A stretch of 64,000 bases of DNA from Lactuca virosa (GCA_928212115.1 CAKMRJ010001112.1:405456598-405520597), one strand, 5' to 3'. Positions 22,560-36,477 are shown, counted from the first letter of the stretch. Notes: a model not told the origin generated them from the letters alone. Program-made: numbers and translations.

Positions 22560-24135
22560 ATTTAATAACAATGTAAATATTTGTTAGGGATGTTAAACCC
22601 AACAAATAATAGGGGTACAATAGACTCCAAATACATTGTTATAATGCACTAAAAATGTAGTACAAGACAAGCAGGGTCGATCCTTAGAGACACGAAACAA
22701 AGGTCTATACCTCTTTGTACAATGTACTTTGGTCATAAAAAAGGGGGTTTTCTTTGCAAAATGTTAACTAATGTAAATAACAATCTACTTTGAAAACATA
22801 TAAAAACTGAAATATACTATTGTAAACAATGAATTAAACAATTCTATTTCCAGTTCTAAATGTTGTCATTTAACATGATTATTCTTTGATGTGATTCATG
22901 ATTACTATTCTAAGTTGGTATTGAAAGATACTAACACGCTTTAATACCTCTCTCTCTTGTTAAATTATCTAATCAAAACACTCTCTTTGACTAGACCTAA
23001 ATTTACTAATTCAACCCAAACACGCGCTTAGATTATATTGAAAAAATGCATTAAGTTTTGTACAATCTTCCCAACAATGTTCATTTCTTCTCATATGCTC
23101 AGAAGTGTGAAAACATGTGGTGTATGTTCTAAAATAAGAAAATATATTGTTTGTTATCTATCATTAACTTCACAATGCGATTAGGTGCCAAAAAAAAGTT
23201 AGTTAACAACACAAGAATTCAATTCATATGAGTGACCAATCAAACAGAAATCAAATTTAAGGATTCTAGTTTAAAAAAGAACATAATCACTAGAATAGAA
23301 TCATAAACCAAACATCAAGCCATATGTATCAAATCAAACAATCAACATGTTTTGAACAGTAACTAGAAACTTGGGTTTTTAGCCACACATAGCTAAAAAA
23401 ATCAAACAAAAATATGGAATTGGAAATTTTTAATGCTTACAAATTGAAGTTAGAGATGTTTGCAATGATTAGAAGCCTTCAAAATTTTCTTATAAACAAC
23501 CAAAATTGCCCACACAAGCTCTAGAAATAGTTCGCCTGATGAATGAGCCAAATTCCTCCTTTTTAGCACAAAAAGTAACTACTCTTTGGTGAAACACACG
23601 GTCAGACTCAGAATGTACGTTTTTATGTTAGACCATGTGTTTTCATGACAAATCATGTGTTTTCGGTTTGACTATGTGTTTTGAATCAGACCGTGCTTTT
23701 TGCTGAAACTTCAATTGGCCCTCAAACTTGACTCCTTCTTCGTTCTAACTTCGACTGTTGCTCAAATATATGATGAAAAGGACAAACACGACCTATGTCA
23801 GTGCAACACGGAACGTTTTTAAACATAGTCCTTTGCTATGATGATGTGCAACGACTTTGGCTGTGTCTTTAAGTTTTCTTTCATGACATGCTCGATCCAT
23901 CTTCTCTCCATGATCCATGATCCATCATCCAAGATCCATGCTCCGTGGTCACCTCCATAGCTCCAATGTTCCACAATGCCTACAAAATAAATCAACAAAT
24001 AGTGAAGTACCAGGCATTCCGAATAAAACTCGCAAGTTCCCAAATTGTTAACTGAATGCATGACTTAGGAAGTAAAATGCAATGAAGGGACATAAATAAA
24101 CATGTAAAATAGGTGCATAAAATGCACCTATCGAT
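22560..24135. repeat. Unclassified repeat-like block
   Basis: Contains AGGGTCGATCCTTAGAGACA near 22675 and ends near the palindromic GGTGCATAAAATGCACC at 24112-24128. Both look like motifs I associate with non-coding plant retroelements. No LTR pair and no coding frame, so the class is uncertain. Confidence 0.3.
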
Positions 24136-24433
24136 ATTTCATACATATAAATGTTAAAAAAAAAATAGATCCAAGAGAACTCCTAAAATTTTGACGGGGT
24201 TCGCGTCTTTCTTTCATTGACTTTTTTATTTATACATTTCTACAAATAAAAAATTAATTATTTTAGTCTAACACTCATCGTGACTTAATACATAAATCCA
24301 ACCATTTTATAGGGAATAAAAAAATGACAAACAACATTATGAAAATATATCATCATGTTACATCTCCATTACAATTCATATATTATAGAAGACTCGATAA
24401 AGTGGAAAGTTCACAAAAATAAACATCATAATT
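24136..24433. other. Intervening DNA, nothing recognised
   Basis: AT-rich left flank of Cop-C; no feature seen. Confidence 0.5.
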
Positions 24434-24438
24434 ATGTT

Positions 24439-25052
24439 TGTTAAATGTGACTTGAGATTTTGGATTATTCTCATGGAGCATCTAGTTTTGAATGGAGCAT
24501 CTTGGATATGATGGCACTCTTGGATATGTTGGCCACCAAGTGAAGAAGAAGTGTCACCAAGTGACAATGTGCCACTCAATGGAACCTAATGTGTTGTCAT
24601 GGAACCTTGACGAAGTTTCATGCATTGGATTTGCCATTATGTGACAAGGGGTGCCACTCAATGGCACTTGATGTGCCAGTGGTGCATTGTTCGTGCCAAT
24701 GCAATGTCTCTTGAGAATGAAAGTTCTAGAAGCAGCTGCATGGCAGATTGTGATTGGTTGACATGTTTTATGGGCCTATGGATTAATGGGCTTGGAAATT
24801 TAGGGTTTTAGGTCTAATCCTTAGTCTATAAATAGGGATGCATGCTAGTCATTTAAAATGTCTTCAGTGTCTTTGTATCCTTTGTGAGTATGTCGAATCT
24901 TTGTTGGTTGTACTTTTTACTCCTATTTGAGAAATTTGTGAATAAGAATACTCCCATCTTGTTTGTGGACATAGGTCACCTTGACCGCATCATGTAAATA
25001 TTGTGTCTTGTATGCTTGTGGTTTAATGTTTTATCCGCTTTACTTCCTAACA
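24439..25052 (+). repeat. Cop-C 5' LTR
   Basis: Starts TGTTAAATGTG and ends CTTCCTAACA. It contains internal repeats of GTGCCACTCAATGG. The last ~140 bp match 34404-34548. Confidence 0.8.
24827..24834 (+). promoter_or_regulatory. TATA box of Cop-C
   Basis: TATAAATA inside CTATAAATAGGGATGCAT. The identical box is kept in the 3' LTR at 26422-26429. Position in the LTR suits RNA polymerase II initiation. Confidence 0.6.
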
Positions 25053-25054
25053 AG

Positions 25055-25065
25055 TGGTATTAGAG
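25055..25065 (+). other. Cop-C primer binding site (mutated)
   Basis: TGGTATTAGAG two bases after the LTR, one change from the canonical TGGTATCAGAG. Confidence 0.75.
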
Positions 25066-25092
25066 TCGCGGTTGGTGTTCAGTTAATTGAAG

Positions 25093-25870
25093 ATGACATC
25101 TCACAAATTTGATTCGGAGAAATTCCATGGTTCAAATGATTTCACGTTGTAGAAGGTAAAGATAAAGGCTCTTCTAGTTCAACAAGAATGTATGGCATCA
25201 TTGGAAGTAAAAGAGAAATTGCATAAATACATGGCATCTAACAAGAAGGTGGATATTCTAGCAAGAGCGCATAATGCTTCAGTTTGAAAAACGAAGTATT
25301 AAGAGAGGCCGTGGATCAAAAAAGTACATATAGGATTTGGAAGAAATTATGTGGCAAGTATCATAACAGTTCTTTGATGAATAGGTTGTATTAGAAGCAA
25401 CGTTTGTATCCTCTTAGGATGTATGAAATGTACCCAAGTGAAGGATCATCTAGATAGCTTCAATAGGATAATCTTGGATTTACAAGATGTGGAAGTAAAG
25501 ATTGAAGATGAAGATCAAGCACTTATCCTTTTATGTTCACTACTGAATTCCTATGAGAATTTCGTTGATACCATGTTGTATGGTTGGACAACAATCACTG
25601 CGAATGATGTAAAGGATTACTTGATGTCTAAGGAACTACAAAGAAAGTTTTCAGTTAGTGAAGAAGTCTCTAATTCTGGTTTGTTCGCAAGTAGACGAAG
25701 AATATTAAATAGAGGTAGAGGTAACAGAGGGAAGTCAAGTTCCGAATCTATCACCAACATTAGATGTTATAACTACAAGGAAAAATGGAAATTTAGAAGA
25801 GATTGTCCATTGCTGAAGAAAGGGATTCATGGGGTTGAATCAAGAAACACCAACAATGTTGTTGTGGTTT
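25093..25870 (+). pseudogene. gag: Cop-C gag (broken)
   Basis: The ATG at 25093 opens MTSHKFDSEKFHGSNDF, the start of a copia UBN2-type gag. Stops appear soon after (about 25150). A long open stretch at 25423-25870 covers the conserved middle (DHLDSFNRIILDLQ, LLCSLLNSYENFVDTML). The zinc knuckle is degenerate (CYNYKEKWKFRRDC): the second Cys and the His have been replaced. Confidence 0.8.
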
Positions 25871-25943
25871 AATGAAATTTTTATGAAATAGATGATGGTG
25901 AAGTTTTGATTGTATGTAAAACTAGTTATTATGAGGCTTGGAT

Positions 25944-26285
25944 CTTGGACTCATGAGCATCATATCGTATAACTTACAATTACGAATGGTTCGAGTCATT
26001 TAAAGAATGTAATGACACAATCAAGATGGGTGATGATGGGATGCATAGGATCAAGGGCAGTGACACAATGCAGATCAAGATGCACGATGGTATGGTCAAG
26101 GAACTAGATTGTTGGTTTGTCCTAAATTTTCAAAATAACTCGATCTCTCTTGGAACTTTATCAAAGGATGGACTAAAGTATTCTGGAAAGAGTGATTGGG
26201 TCAGGGTCTCCAAGGGTGCTCTTGTAGTTATGAAGGGAAAGACAAATCATGGCATTTATTTCCTAGAAGGTTTCACGGTGAGATG
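25944..26285 (+). pseudogene. pol: Cop-C protease remnant
   Basis: AWILDS, a stop, then ASYRITY marks the aspartic protease site with the catalytic-loop Gly codon replaced by TGA. The following IKMGDDGMHRIKGSDT and LISLGTL-type blocks are copia protease. Everything after about 26285 is missing up to the 3' LTR. Confidence 0.75.
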
Positions 26286-26359
26286 AATGGTGACTATATC
26301 CCACTCCTTGGATTAGTATAATGATAAAATAGAGTTTTTGCATTATAGAATGCTGACAC

Positions 26360-26508
26360 CTTTCACGAGCCTATGGATTAATGGGTTTGGCCCATTAGGG
26401 TTTTAGGTATGATCTCTAGTCTATAAATAGGGATGCATACTAGTCATTTAAAATGTCTTTGGTTTCTTTGTATCCTTAGTAAGTTGTTCGAATCTCTGTT
26501 GATTGTAC
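26360..26508 (+). repeat. Cop-C 3' LTR, left piece
   Basis: Matches 24768-24917 of the 5' LTR; cut at 26509 by Cop-D. It continues at 34404. Confidence 0.85.
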
Positions 26509-27442
26509 TGTTGGGTTTTGATACAAACTAAAAGTTTGTTTTTCACATAAACCGGCAACGGAAGACTTTAAAAATAACGAGTTTATTTTTAGTTCATAAC
26601 AAAACCAAACCATCATGGATCCATTTATAGAGGTTAGAATGAAATAAAACCAACCATAGGATGTTTTAGAGATAACATTTGAAGCCTTTGAACCCACTTG
26701 GTTTTGGGGTGTTGATGAAGATAACAAAAGATCAAAGTGTATGATCTTCTCTACAAGTATCCACCATCAAGAGTAAGGCACTTGGAATGCTAGTTCCTTC
26801 TTGTATTCTTGAGTTTCTAAGGCTTTAAGTGCTTAACTCAATTAAGCACTAAAGGGAACAACTCAAGAGGTCTTCTAATCACCAAACTTCAAAAGAAAAT
26901 AGCTTCTTCATGCTTACAAATTTAGAGAGAAAGAAGGGAAGAAAGAAGAGCTTCACTCTTGCAAAAATGTAAGCCTCATGCATCTCTTATATAGTCCATG
27001 AAAATTAAGGCTAACATATTAAAATAATCTAAAGTAATGGTAGCCTTTAGAAGCATGGGAGACAAAAGGTGGAAGGTTAAAAAAGTAACCTCCTACACCA
27101 TCATTACGCCTTTTAAAAAGTAAGATTCTTTATTTTTTATAAACTCCAAGTTTATAAAATATAAAATTTGTCTTTAGGTAAAAGACAAAAGAATCCAACT
27201 AGTCCAAAATATTGTGCATGACTTATTATTTCATACCATATGAAATAATAACTAGTAATACTCTCTTATAATTATTATTTTCACAAAAACAATAATTATC
27301 CCTAATTAAAATACAAGAATCGATATTATTTATTAATAATAAATATACAAAATGTGTGAACTTGATAAAGGTGTGACCCTATAGGATCATATATTATTAG
27401 CAATATCACTCCATAATGATTCTTAGGCATATAGATCCAACA
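26509..27442 (-). repeat. Cop-D 3' LTR
   Basis: 934 bp. A minus-strand TATATAAG (about 26985-26992) is a candidate TATA box. The purine-rich AAGTGGGAGATT (minus) abutting at 27443 is the polypurine tract. Confidence 0.88.
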
Positions 27443-30400
27443 ATCTCCCACTTGCACAAGATTCATTATAGACTGACATAGACAATAGTTGACGTCTAGC
27501 AACGGGCTACTGCTCCTAACAACATATGAAGGGTGCCATCTCATCAACAGCCAATTCTAGGAGCTCTAAGTTGCAATTGTTACTAAAGGTGTGGTATCTA
27601 TTATTCCTTTGTCTCAGACATCATGTCGAACATGAGATATGGATCGCGATAAATCTCATTTAGTGCTCAATTTTAACTAAGGCCTTAGATGTCATGCTCT
27701 CAACGAATAAGAGGGACAAATCCCATCTTGACTACATACGCCTATCAATGCAGTTCATGTCATACCCAACGATGGTCTTTATGACTGCCTTTTACGAAAC
27801 AACGTTGAACCATGTCTAAGCACAACAATCCCTACACTTCAAGTCCCAAATATGCATCTTAGGTCTAAGAATACAAAGATCATCTAGACTACATACGCCT
27901 ATCAATGCAGTTCATGTCATACCCAACGATGGCCTTTATGACTGCCCCTTTACGAAACAGCTTTGAACCATGTCTATGCACAACAATCACTACACCTCAA
28001 GTCCCAAATATGTATCTCAGGTCTAAGATTAAAAAGATACAACCTTGATCAAAACATCACTCTTGACTACGATCCATAAAGTGGTTTTGATGCGGGTCAA
28101 GTCCAATACTTATTCTCCTAATCAAGTATCTATGAAGTTGGTAGCATATCTTTGCCATTCTCATCTCCATGAGAATCCACCAATCCACTCATATTAGTCT
28201 TACCTCATTGATGCTCCCACAACTATGAACGACTATGGACAATTAGAATAACCTAGTATTCAAGGATTTAAACATGCTAATATAGAACACAAAAATTATT
28301 TAATGAAAGACTCATATCCAATATATCATTCATTACAATATATGTTGCTTTATTGTTCCAATATCCAAATACTAAATTTCAACCAAATACATTTACTTGT
28401 ATCAACAATGCCCTACAGCACTAGCTTGACTTTTATGCTTTAGCTAATGAAGCAGCTTTGTTAAATAGATTTGACAAATTTGATTTGTATAAACTTTGCG
28501 AATACAATCATTTTCAGTTTTATATATAACTTATATATAAAGAAAAACTATTGATAATGAATTAGATGCTTGAATATGACTTAGATACCAATACTTGCGT
28601 AATGGGATTACTCATAGTCATAATGAACTATACATTAAGCATCTTAGTACGTGGTTCCCCAAACCACGAGTTACTCTAACTCTAATGTGTAACTATAATT
28701 AAAATCTACATGTAACCACTATCCATATAACTATCTCTTCATTCATAATGAGGACACCCCCGATTGTGACTGAGAGTCATCTCAATTTATTTGAAAATTT
28801 AGCACATGTGTAACAACTTTAAACATACCTTTCTTCAAATACTCCGTAGACTTGGAATATTTCTTTAGTTTTCGCAAGTACTTTAGAATGTTCCTAAAGT
28901 CACACAATGACTTGTTCTCAGATTATACTGGTATCATTCGACATGCTCTAAGCATACGACTTATTTGGTCATTATGCATAATCATGACATATATGATTTC
29001 TCCAATTGCATCAGCATACAGAATACAATCATATTATCTAGCTCAAATACATTTGCACTAGGATTTTGCTCAAAATTATGTCATGTGGTTCTTGACATGA
29101 TGACTTAAGCTCTTTAAGATCCTTGATAATCAATGCAATTTTACTTAATCCTTTAAGTTGCCATGATCTATCTATATAGATCCTTATTCCAAGAATTGGT
29201 ATGTCGACTACATATAAGGCTATGAATATTACTGCGCTCCCACTAGCTTTGTAGAAAAACACTAGAGTCATCGTGATTCATAATTAAATCACACTATGTA
29301 ATTAACTTATAAGAAAGAAGATTCTTACTTTGAGATGTTAGCTTAAATCTTGGAAAGATTTTCATTCATGTATGTTTTCTCCCTTGAAAATTCACTTACT
29401 CTTTATAGTCAAACTATATCGAGGAATATTAATCAAGCCCATACTTGATAATCATACATGAATGCATCTCTATGTTTTTTATTAGTTTCTGGTCAACCAT
29501 TGAGCAGATTCAACAACAATTGAAATTTGCTAGTTCCAAACTATGATGCATTTAGTTTATGGTTCTTAAGCTCTTAAAGTTACATATAGCTCCCACTTAG
29601 AAAAAGCACTTTCTAATTACTTGTCTTATGGAATGACAATTAGTGGGATTAGTAGAAAATTCATCCTAAACAATCATTTAGGATATTCTACATAAATGCA
29701 ATTAGTAGATACCAGAGTGGTTGAGCTTATTGTTTAACATAAGCTCTATAAATCTATTTCTTTTTAGATAAGGATAAACCATTTCATCCTTAACCTAATA
29801 TAAGTATCTAATCCAATTGTTTGGTTGAAAATATATATTCAATATATATTTGTTGCAGTGAGCATAATTCCAAAATTTTATAAAGTAATTAGTTCTCTTG
29901 AAACATCATATAATAGACTTAACGGTCTATCCTTATCCTCTTCAAAAACTTGTACTATCGAAATTCAACCAGTGGCCAGGTGACCCTATCCCACTAGAGA
30001 ATTCGAAGGCTACCTTGAATATCAAAAGATAGATTCAAGTGACCAGGTGATCCTGTGCCACAAGAAACATACTAATGACAAGTGAGTGTCTTTGTCGGAA
30101 TGAGTTGTGAATCAATTCCACAACTCCTAAGATGTTCCAAGAAAACTTGGTTTACAAAACTCATTTTCTTTATCATAACGAAAGGTTAATGATGATCTCA
30201 TTAAGTCGTATTTCAATCTTCACTATGAAAAATTTGATCAAATCAAAAGGTTTCATCAACGACAAATAAAAGTCGTCGGTGAAATTGAATAAGTATCTAT
30301 CACCAAATCTATTCATGGATTGAAAAAGATTACATACATCACTTATGTATAACTCTTTGTCAAGCCTTTTGGTCTTTAACTACTAATAGATAAAGACACT

Positions 30401-30954
30401 TGTGAATCATCTTCCCATATAAATAAGATTCACATATATCAAATGAATCAAGCTCATTTGCCTTCAAAAATTCCATCATTTTGAAGTTGGTATATGTATT
30501 TCTTATTTATATTGTCATGATGATTATGATATAGATAAGTTCCAATCAAATATCATTTGATTATATAGGTGTTATGATTAGAACTATTAATTTAATGAAA
30601 GATTATAGATTTACTTCATAAATAACATTATGAGAAAATATTCTTTAACACATAATACATTGTTTCAGAACATGAATATAAACATCCATTAAACGGTAAG
30701 TAAATCTAGATTTATTCATAAACTACAACTGTTACATGTCCCTATAAGGATAGGTACAATACATCTATTGTTTAAATAAAAGACTATAACAACCGTTGTT
30801 ATATCTTCAAAACGAAATACCATTCGTTTATAATCAGTTGATTATTTATTCTAATCAACAACATATAATATCAATTATTAGTGTCACCTGAAGTATAACA
30901 TACTCAAGTGAATGATGGAAAAATAAATAGTTCTATCATATAGATATCTGAAGT
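27443..30954 (-). other. Cop-D interior, no recognisable pol
   Basis: No enzyme motifs in any frame. Holds the tandem duplication listed below and recurrent CAGGTGACCCTATCCCA-like motifs near 29976 and 30044. Confidence 0.6.
27730..28043. repeat. 157-bp tandem duplication
   Basis: GACTACATACGCCTATCAAT starts at 27730 and again at 27887. The two units match with a few substitutions and a short indel. Confidence 0.85.
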
Positions 30955-31052
30955 CTTGTCCAAGTCAGACTTCTTCAGCTCGATGAGATGAGAGGAGCAA
31001 TTCCTCCTTTAGTGTCCAGTTTCTTCCACAATAGAAACAACACTAATCATTT
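30955..31052 (-). pseudogene. gag: Cop-D gag zinc-knuckle remnant
   Basis: The minus strand reads CFYCGRNWTLKEE and, after a frameshift, NCSSHLIELKKSD. The order of Cys residues and the Lys-rich tail match the copia gag knuckle, but the His is lost. No complete gag remains. Confidence 0.5.
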
Positions 31053-33423
31053 GGTCCTTTTTTGATTTATGGGTTTATGCTGTATTTCCCTTAACTGAAC
31101 TATAAGTCTATATGAGTGCACAATCTCTTAGACTTCCTTTTATTCAATGCTTGAACAGACTTGAAGCTATTTCTAGTGTTCTGATTGAATATCTGCTTTA
31201 CTTGATGAGACATCTGATATGTTTCATAATTATCCAAGACTTTCTGCAAGTCAAGGTTAATTTTTCAGTATGATGTGACACACATCAATATCATCACAAT
31301 AATACTTCCATCAAAGTATCATGATCAGACTAACTGGTTGCAGAGGTTATTCAGGTATGGGATCTTTCAGTATATATAATTTCTATTTATCTTAAAGGTA
31401 GAACCTCAAGATATTATACCAGTTATAGAAATTATAACCATCAAATGTTACTGTCTCTTGAAACTCAAAAAGAGAGAGGTTTTTCAGGGCGTAAAATTAT
31501 TAACAGTTATCAACAGAATTTAACAAAATTTCATTTAGTATTTTCAATATTTAGTCTTTAAAAATTAATACCTTATATTGTTTCTTAAAACATTAATTTA
31601 TTAAAGTCTAGGATCCAAGTAACGAAACAAGTAAATGGTTAGGCGACCTTTATCCCATAAACTTAATCAAACTCGGTAGGTAGCGATTACCAATTGCATA
31701 CGATATGTAACTCCTAGATTATGGGATCCTAAACAACTATTGTTTAGCTTGGCATGTTTATCCCATCTATGCCTCAAAACTCTTATGCTTAGGCGACCTT
31801 TATCACATAAGAAATTGATCAAATCATCCATTTAAAAAACATGTGTGTCTTATTCCACAAATGGTTAGGTGACCTTTTTCCCACAAGCAAATACGAAAGC
31901 ACCTTGACTATTTTTGACAACCCAAATGAATATGGTGACCCAAAAACCCATATGAACTGCACAAAAATCCAAGTGAATTTTAAATGGATTGCATAGATTT
32001 GAAGTTTTGTAAATAAGGGTTTATATATGTTTTACAATTATAGTTTATAAAAACATGGTCTCATGAATATTGCATGCATCCAACAATTCATGTACCCTTT
32101 TGTAAAATTCATATCACTTGTTATGAGGTTCTTAAGGTGCCAAATAAACTTTATTTTATTTGCCATTAACCGCGATCAATTATAAACTAAAATCCGGTAT
32201 TTTAAAGTTTAGTCGTAGATCGGTTTTAAGAACCGGTAACAGTCTTAATAAAACTATATTTTATACTTAAGACTTGGAGTTTTGGGATGAGTTATAAAAT
32301 CACTATTTTAAATCTCCTTTTAACAATAAAAAACTTATGACTCCATGAATTTATAGAATAAACTCATTTTATTTTATAAACTCAATTTTATGCATCTTAT
32401 GATAAAAGTCATATTTTGATAAACCAAAACTTGGGTGATGATACTTATGTTTTAAACCTCATTTAGCATGAATAAAACATAATATCAACATGTTGTGTTA
32501 TGTTTAAAACACCAATATCATATATTAAGTTTCGACGCAAAAAATAATCACTAGTTTTATTATTTGTCGTTATAACGCTATAAACCGATTTTAGTCTTTT
32601 TAATAAAAACTCCCTATTTATTATAAATACATGGAGTTTATATAAAGTTTAAACATCTTTTAAACCATTTCAAATATTTTAAAGTTGGGTATTTATAAGT
32701 TTTACAATAAAACTATTTTCAACAAAATTGAGTTTTAACGGTAACCGGTAAAACGTTTTTATAAATATCCATTTATAAACATCTTATGTTATCTTTTAAA
32801 TATTTTTTACTCAAACTCCAAGTGATATTATCTTATGAAAAAATGTTAATTGACATGTAAAAACTATTTTCATACATAAAACATAACATACATTTAACAT
32901 AAAATAAACATCACAAGCATGCATTATAATGTGTATAAACAAAACCATGTCTAGTAATAATTTTTGTGAGCCATCAAAAGAATTATTAATTATTTCCTAA
33001 AGGACTTAAGGGACACTTCAAAAGGTCTTCAAGGTGGTAGTTTCTTCATCTTGTTACATTTAAAGTAAATACAACTAGTCTAACTAATTTATTACATCAA
33101 ATCAACAAATGAAAAATATCTATTTATCTATTACATCTAAAGAATAAATAAATATAAACCAAACACAACACAAAGGTCCAAATGGCTTGTTTATATACAA
33201 CAATATATCAAATGTTATAACAAACAACTCTTTGTTTTTTCTAAGGCAACTTTTATATAACCAAAATGCATGAAAAATGGTTATATATAAAAATAAACAA
33301 TTTTAACCAAGAAGTTGCCAAAGAAGACAAATATGGATTTTTCTTAACCAAAACAAATTCATGCTTGTTTTCCAAAAACCAAAGATTATCAAACATAAAA
33401 AATCATTCTAATATATTAAAGAT
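31053..33423 (-). other. Cop-D leader region
   Basis: Non-coding. GGTTAGGCGACCTTTATCCC-like motifs recur near 31637, 31793 and 31864, comparable in position to the GGTTAACCACA motifs of the Cop-B leader. Confidence 0.5.
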
Positions 33424-33436
33424 GGCTCTGATACCA
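33424..33436 (-). other. Cop-D primer binding site
   Basis: The minus strand reads TGGTATCAGAGCC one base from the LTR. Confidence 0.9.
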
Positions 33437-33437
33437 C

Positions 33438-34403
33438 TGTTGGGTTTTGATACGAAATAAAACTTTGTTTTTCACAAAAACCGGCAACGGAAGACTTTAA
33501 AAATAACAAGTTTATTTTTAGTTCATAACAAAACCGAACCATCATGGATCCATTTATAGAGGTTAGAATGAAATAAAACAACCATAGGATGTTTTAGAGA
33601 TAAACTTTGAAGCCTTTGAACCCACTTGGTTTTGGGGTGTTGATGAAGATAACAAAGATCAAAGTGTATGATCTTCTCTACAAGTATCCACCATCAAGAG
33701 TAGGCACTTGGAATGCTAGTTCCTTCTTGTTGTCTTTGAGTGTCTAAAGCCTTTAAGTGCTTAACTCAATTAAGCACTGAAGGGAACAACTCAAGAGGTC
33801 TTCTAATCACCAAAGCAAAGCACCAAACTTCAAAAGAAAAGAGCTTCTTCATGCTTACGGATTTAGAGAGAAAGAAGGGAAGAAAGAAGAGCTTCACTCT
33901 TGCAAAAAATGCAAGCCTCATGCATCTCTTATATAGCCCATGAAAAGTAAGGCTAACCATTAAAATAATCTAAAGTAATGGTAGCCTTTAGAAGCATGAG
34001 AGACAAAAGGTGGAAGGTTGAAAAAGTAACCTCCTATACCATCATTACGCCTTTTAAAAAGTAAGTTCTTTTATTTTTATTTTTTTTATAAACTCCAAGT
34101 TTATAAAATATAAACTTTGTCTTTAGGTAAAAGACAAAAGAATCCAACTAGTCCAAAATATTGTGCATGACTTATTAATTCATACCATATGAAATAATAA
34201 CTTGTAATACTCTCTTATAATTATTATTTTCACAAAAACAATAATTATTCCCTAATTAAAATACAAGAATCGATATTATATTATAATAATCATAATAATA
34301 AAAATATAGAAAATGTGCCAACTTGATAAATGTGTGACCCTATAGGATCATATATTATTAGCAATATCACTCCATAATGATTCTTGGGCATATAGATCCA
34401 ACA
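33438..34403 (-). repeat. Cop-D 5' LTR
   Basis: 966 bp, partner of 26509-27442. Differences are mostly small indels. Confidence 0.88.
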
Positions 34404-34548
34404 TCTACTTGTAACCTTTGTTTGAGAACTCCATGAATAAGAATATTCCCCTCCTATCCGTGGACGTAGGTCATCTTGACCGAACCACGTAAATATTGTG
34501 TCTTGTGTGCTTGTGGTTTCATGTTTTTATCCGCTTTACTTCCTAACA
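34404..34548 (+). repeat. Cop-C 3' LTR, right piece
   Basis: Matches 24910-25052, ending TTCCTAACA. Together with 26360-26508 it rebuilds the 3' part of the LTR. Confidence 0.85.
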
Positions 34549-34553
34549 ATGTC

Positions 34554-36267
34554 AATAAAATAATAATAATAACAATATAATTATAGAAAACTCCAGTAGA
34601 AAACTTGAAAATAATTGTATCGTATCCCTTCATATGATTTATCCACATTCAATCTTTTTGTTTGCAGGATTTAATATGCCATATAACCACCCATAATTCT
34701 CAAAACTCTACTAACATAATATACCAATATTACCTATATATATCTCAATAGTAATCAATTGGTGTCAATAGTACAGTAAGAACCGAGATTTTTGGAAATT
34801 TGTAAAGTAATTGTTATTTTGATGTCAATGGAATTTTGGTCCTTTTGGTGATATTTGGATTTGTAGAATTTTATTAGATGTATTATAAGCGTTAATCTTA
34901 TGTCTTAGAGTTATGAGAATGTGTTATAATATTCTGAGAATGGAATGGAATTGATGGATATAAGTTTGGAGTTGAATGACATTGCAAAGGAAATGGAATG
35001 GTTGTTTCCAGCCTCACCATGGTGCGGTGAAGAGTGTACGACACCATGGTGGAGAAGCAGTGATTTGATTTGATTTCCATCGTAAGTCGTAGGCAACATA
35101 ATTTGCTCCGAAACATGGTGTATGGGTAAAACGGCGTGGTGGGATTCCTGCCCACAACGTGGGAAAAGTAGGTTGCTATGGAGGAATGGTCATCATAACA
35201 TGAAGAAGAGAAGACCATAGTCTTTAAGTCATTTGCTCAAAAACATTCCCCATTTCTTAGGGAGAAAAGGTCTGACGGTTTCAAGGAAGAGGAAGGTTCA
35301 AGTGGCGATTTAGCTTGCTAGAGGCAAGGTTTAAGTATCTCAAGCCCATAAGGTAGTCTTCTTCTTCATCTTCTAGCTATTTGGAGCTTTAATGGTGGTT
35401 TGTGAGATTGAGCTTCTTATACAAGATTGCTATTTATTATCTTATTATTAATGTATGATTAAGTGTTTGGAAGCTTAATCCATGGTTTTTACGGAGTTTT
35501 AACGGTTAAAATCCAAGTTTTGATTCTAGGGTTTGAAACCCTAGAAATAGAAAATCTTGACGTGGTGTTTATGTGTTATAAGCTAGTTAAAGGGTGTGTT
35601 ATGAAGCTTAATTAGAGTAGTTGACAAGGTTTTGAAGAAAGATTGGTCAAGATCACGTTTTCCCCAAATTATGAGTTTTAGGCTAAAATATGCATTAACG
35701 TCTTAATGGATTAAGACTTATTTAAAGGGTTTCATGTGTATGAATGTCATAGGTGGTGGCAAGGAAGGAGTTGGATTCATCCGAGAGAGGATTTGGAGAA
35801 GCTGGAAGTAGGTTGTTGTTACACTTCAAAGAGTTTAGTTATATTATCCCTTAGAGTATGTTTGAGTATGATAGTTTGGTTATCAAGTATGTATGTAGGA
35901 ATGCATGAAAGCAAGGTATGATATTGCCTGATAACCTCATGTTGATGAAATGTTTATATGTAGTGTTATGATCAAATATAATGATTTGATAATTTGTTGA
36001 TTTATGTGATTGTGTTCACATATATGTTGAAGAGTATGAAAGTAGAATGAGAAATAGTAATGTTTCTATTATGAGTGATCTGTGGTGGATCCAAAGAAAG
36101 ATTATTTTTAGATGTTACATGGAAAGTGTAAAGATGTTAGAGCCCTGTCCTTTGAGAACCAGTGAGATTAGAAATATATGATCATTGTAGTCACTTATGT
36201 GACGAGTGATGGACATGAAGAATGTGGGACAAAAATTTATTTATTGTATGATATGTTAATGTTGGAT
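34554..36267. other. Unassigned DNA between Cop-C and Gyp-A
   Basis: No convincing coding frame. A CACCATGGTG-like palindrome pair lies near 35016 and 35042. Text resembling decayed LTR leader is present, but no partner copy was found. Confidence 0.4.
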
Positions 36268-36370
36268 TGTAACACTTGGTTGATTATACTTTCCAGTTTA
36301 GACCTTTGGGGTATAATGGTTTGTAGAATCGGTCCCTAGGGAGCAGAATTGTCAACTTCAGGAAAGATAG

Positions 36371-36477
36371 AGCACGTTGAGCGTACTCCTTGTACGCTGG
36401 ACGTACTAGCAGATGGTGGTCGCGGAGCTCATCCATGTATGTCGGGCGTACATGGAGTACGCTTAGCGTACGTAAGC
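36371..36477. repeat. Cluster of GCGTAC/GTACGC palindromes
   Basis: At least five half-sites, including the palindrome GTACGCTTAGCGTAC at 36457-36471. It is repeated with more substitutions in the 3' LTR (46620-46735). Confidence 0.8.

Larger units (their letters stand above)
26509..34403 (-). mobile_element. Cop-D: minus-strand copia element in the Cop-C 3' LTR
   Basis: Paired LTRs (26509-27442 and 33438-34403) with TG..CA ends. The target duplication is TGTAC (26504-26508) versus TCTAC (34404-34408), one change. The minus-strand primer site next to the right LTR gives the orientation. The 6-kb interior has only a gag zinc-knuckle remnant and no pol. Its LTR ends resemble Cop-B (TGTTGGGTTTTGA) but the bodies differ. 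Confidence 0.9.
24439..34548 (+). mobile_element. Cop-C: copia element whose 3' LTR is split by Cop-D
   Basis: The 5' LTR (24439-25052) and a 3' LTR in two pieces (about 26360-26508 and 34404-34548) are flanked by ATGTT (24434-24438) and ATGTC (34549-34553), a 5-bp duplication with one change. Gag and protease remnants remain. Integrase, RT and RNase H are deleted between 26285 and the 3' LTR, as is the first part of that LTR. Confidence 0.85.

Noticed and set aside
34898..35218. Minus-strand 106-codon frame in unassigned DNA
   Set aside because: No domain, His/Ser/Thr-rich composition, no supporting start or splice context.
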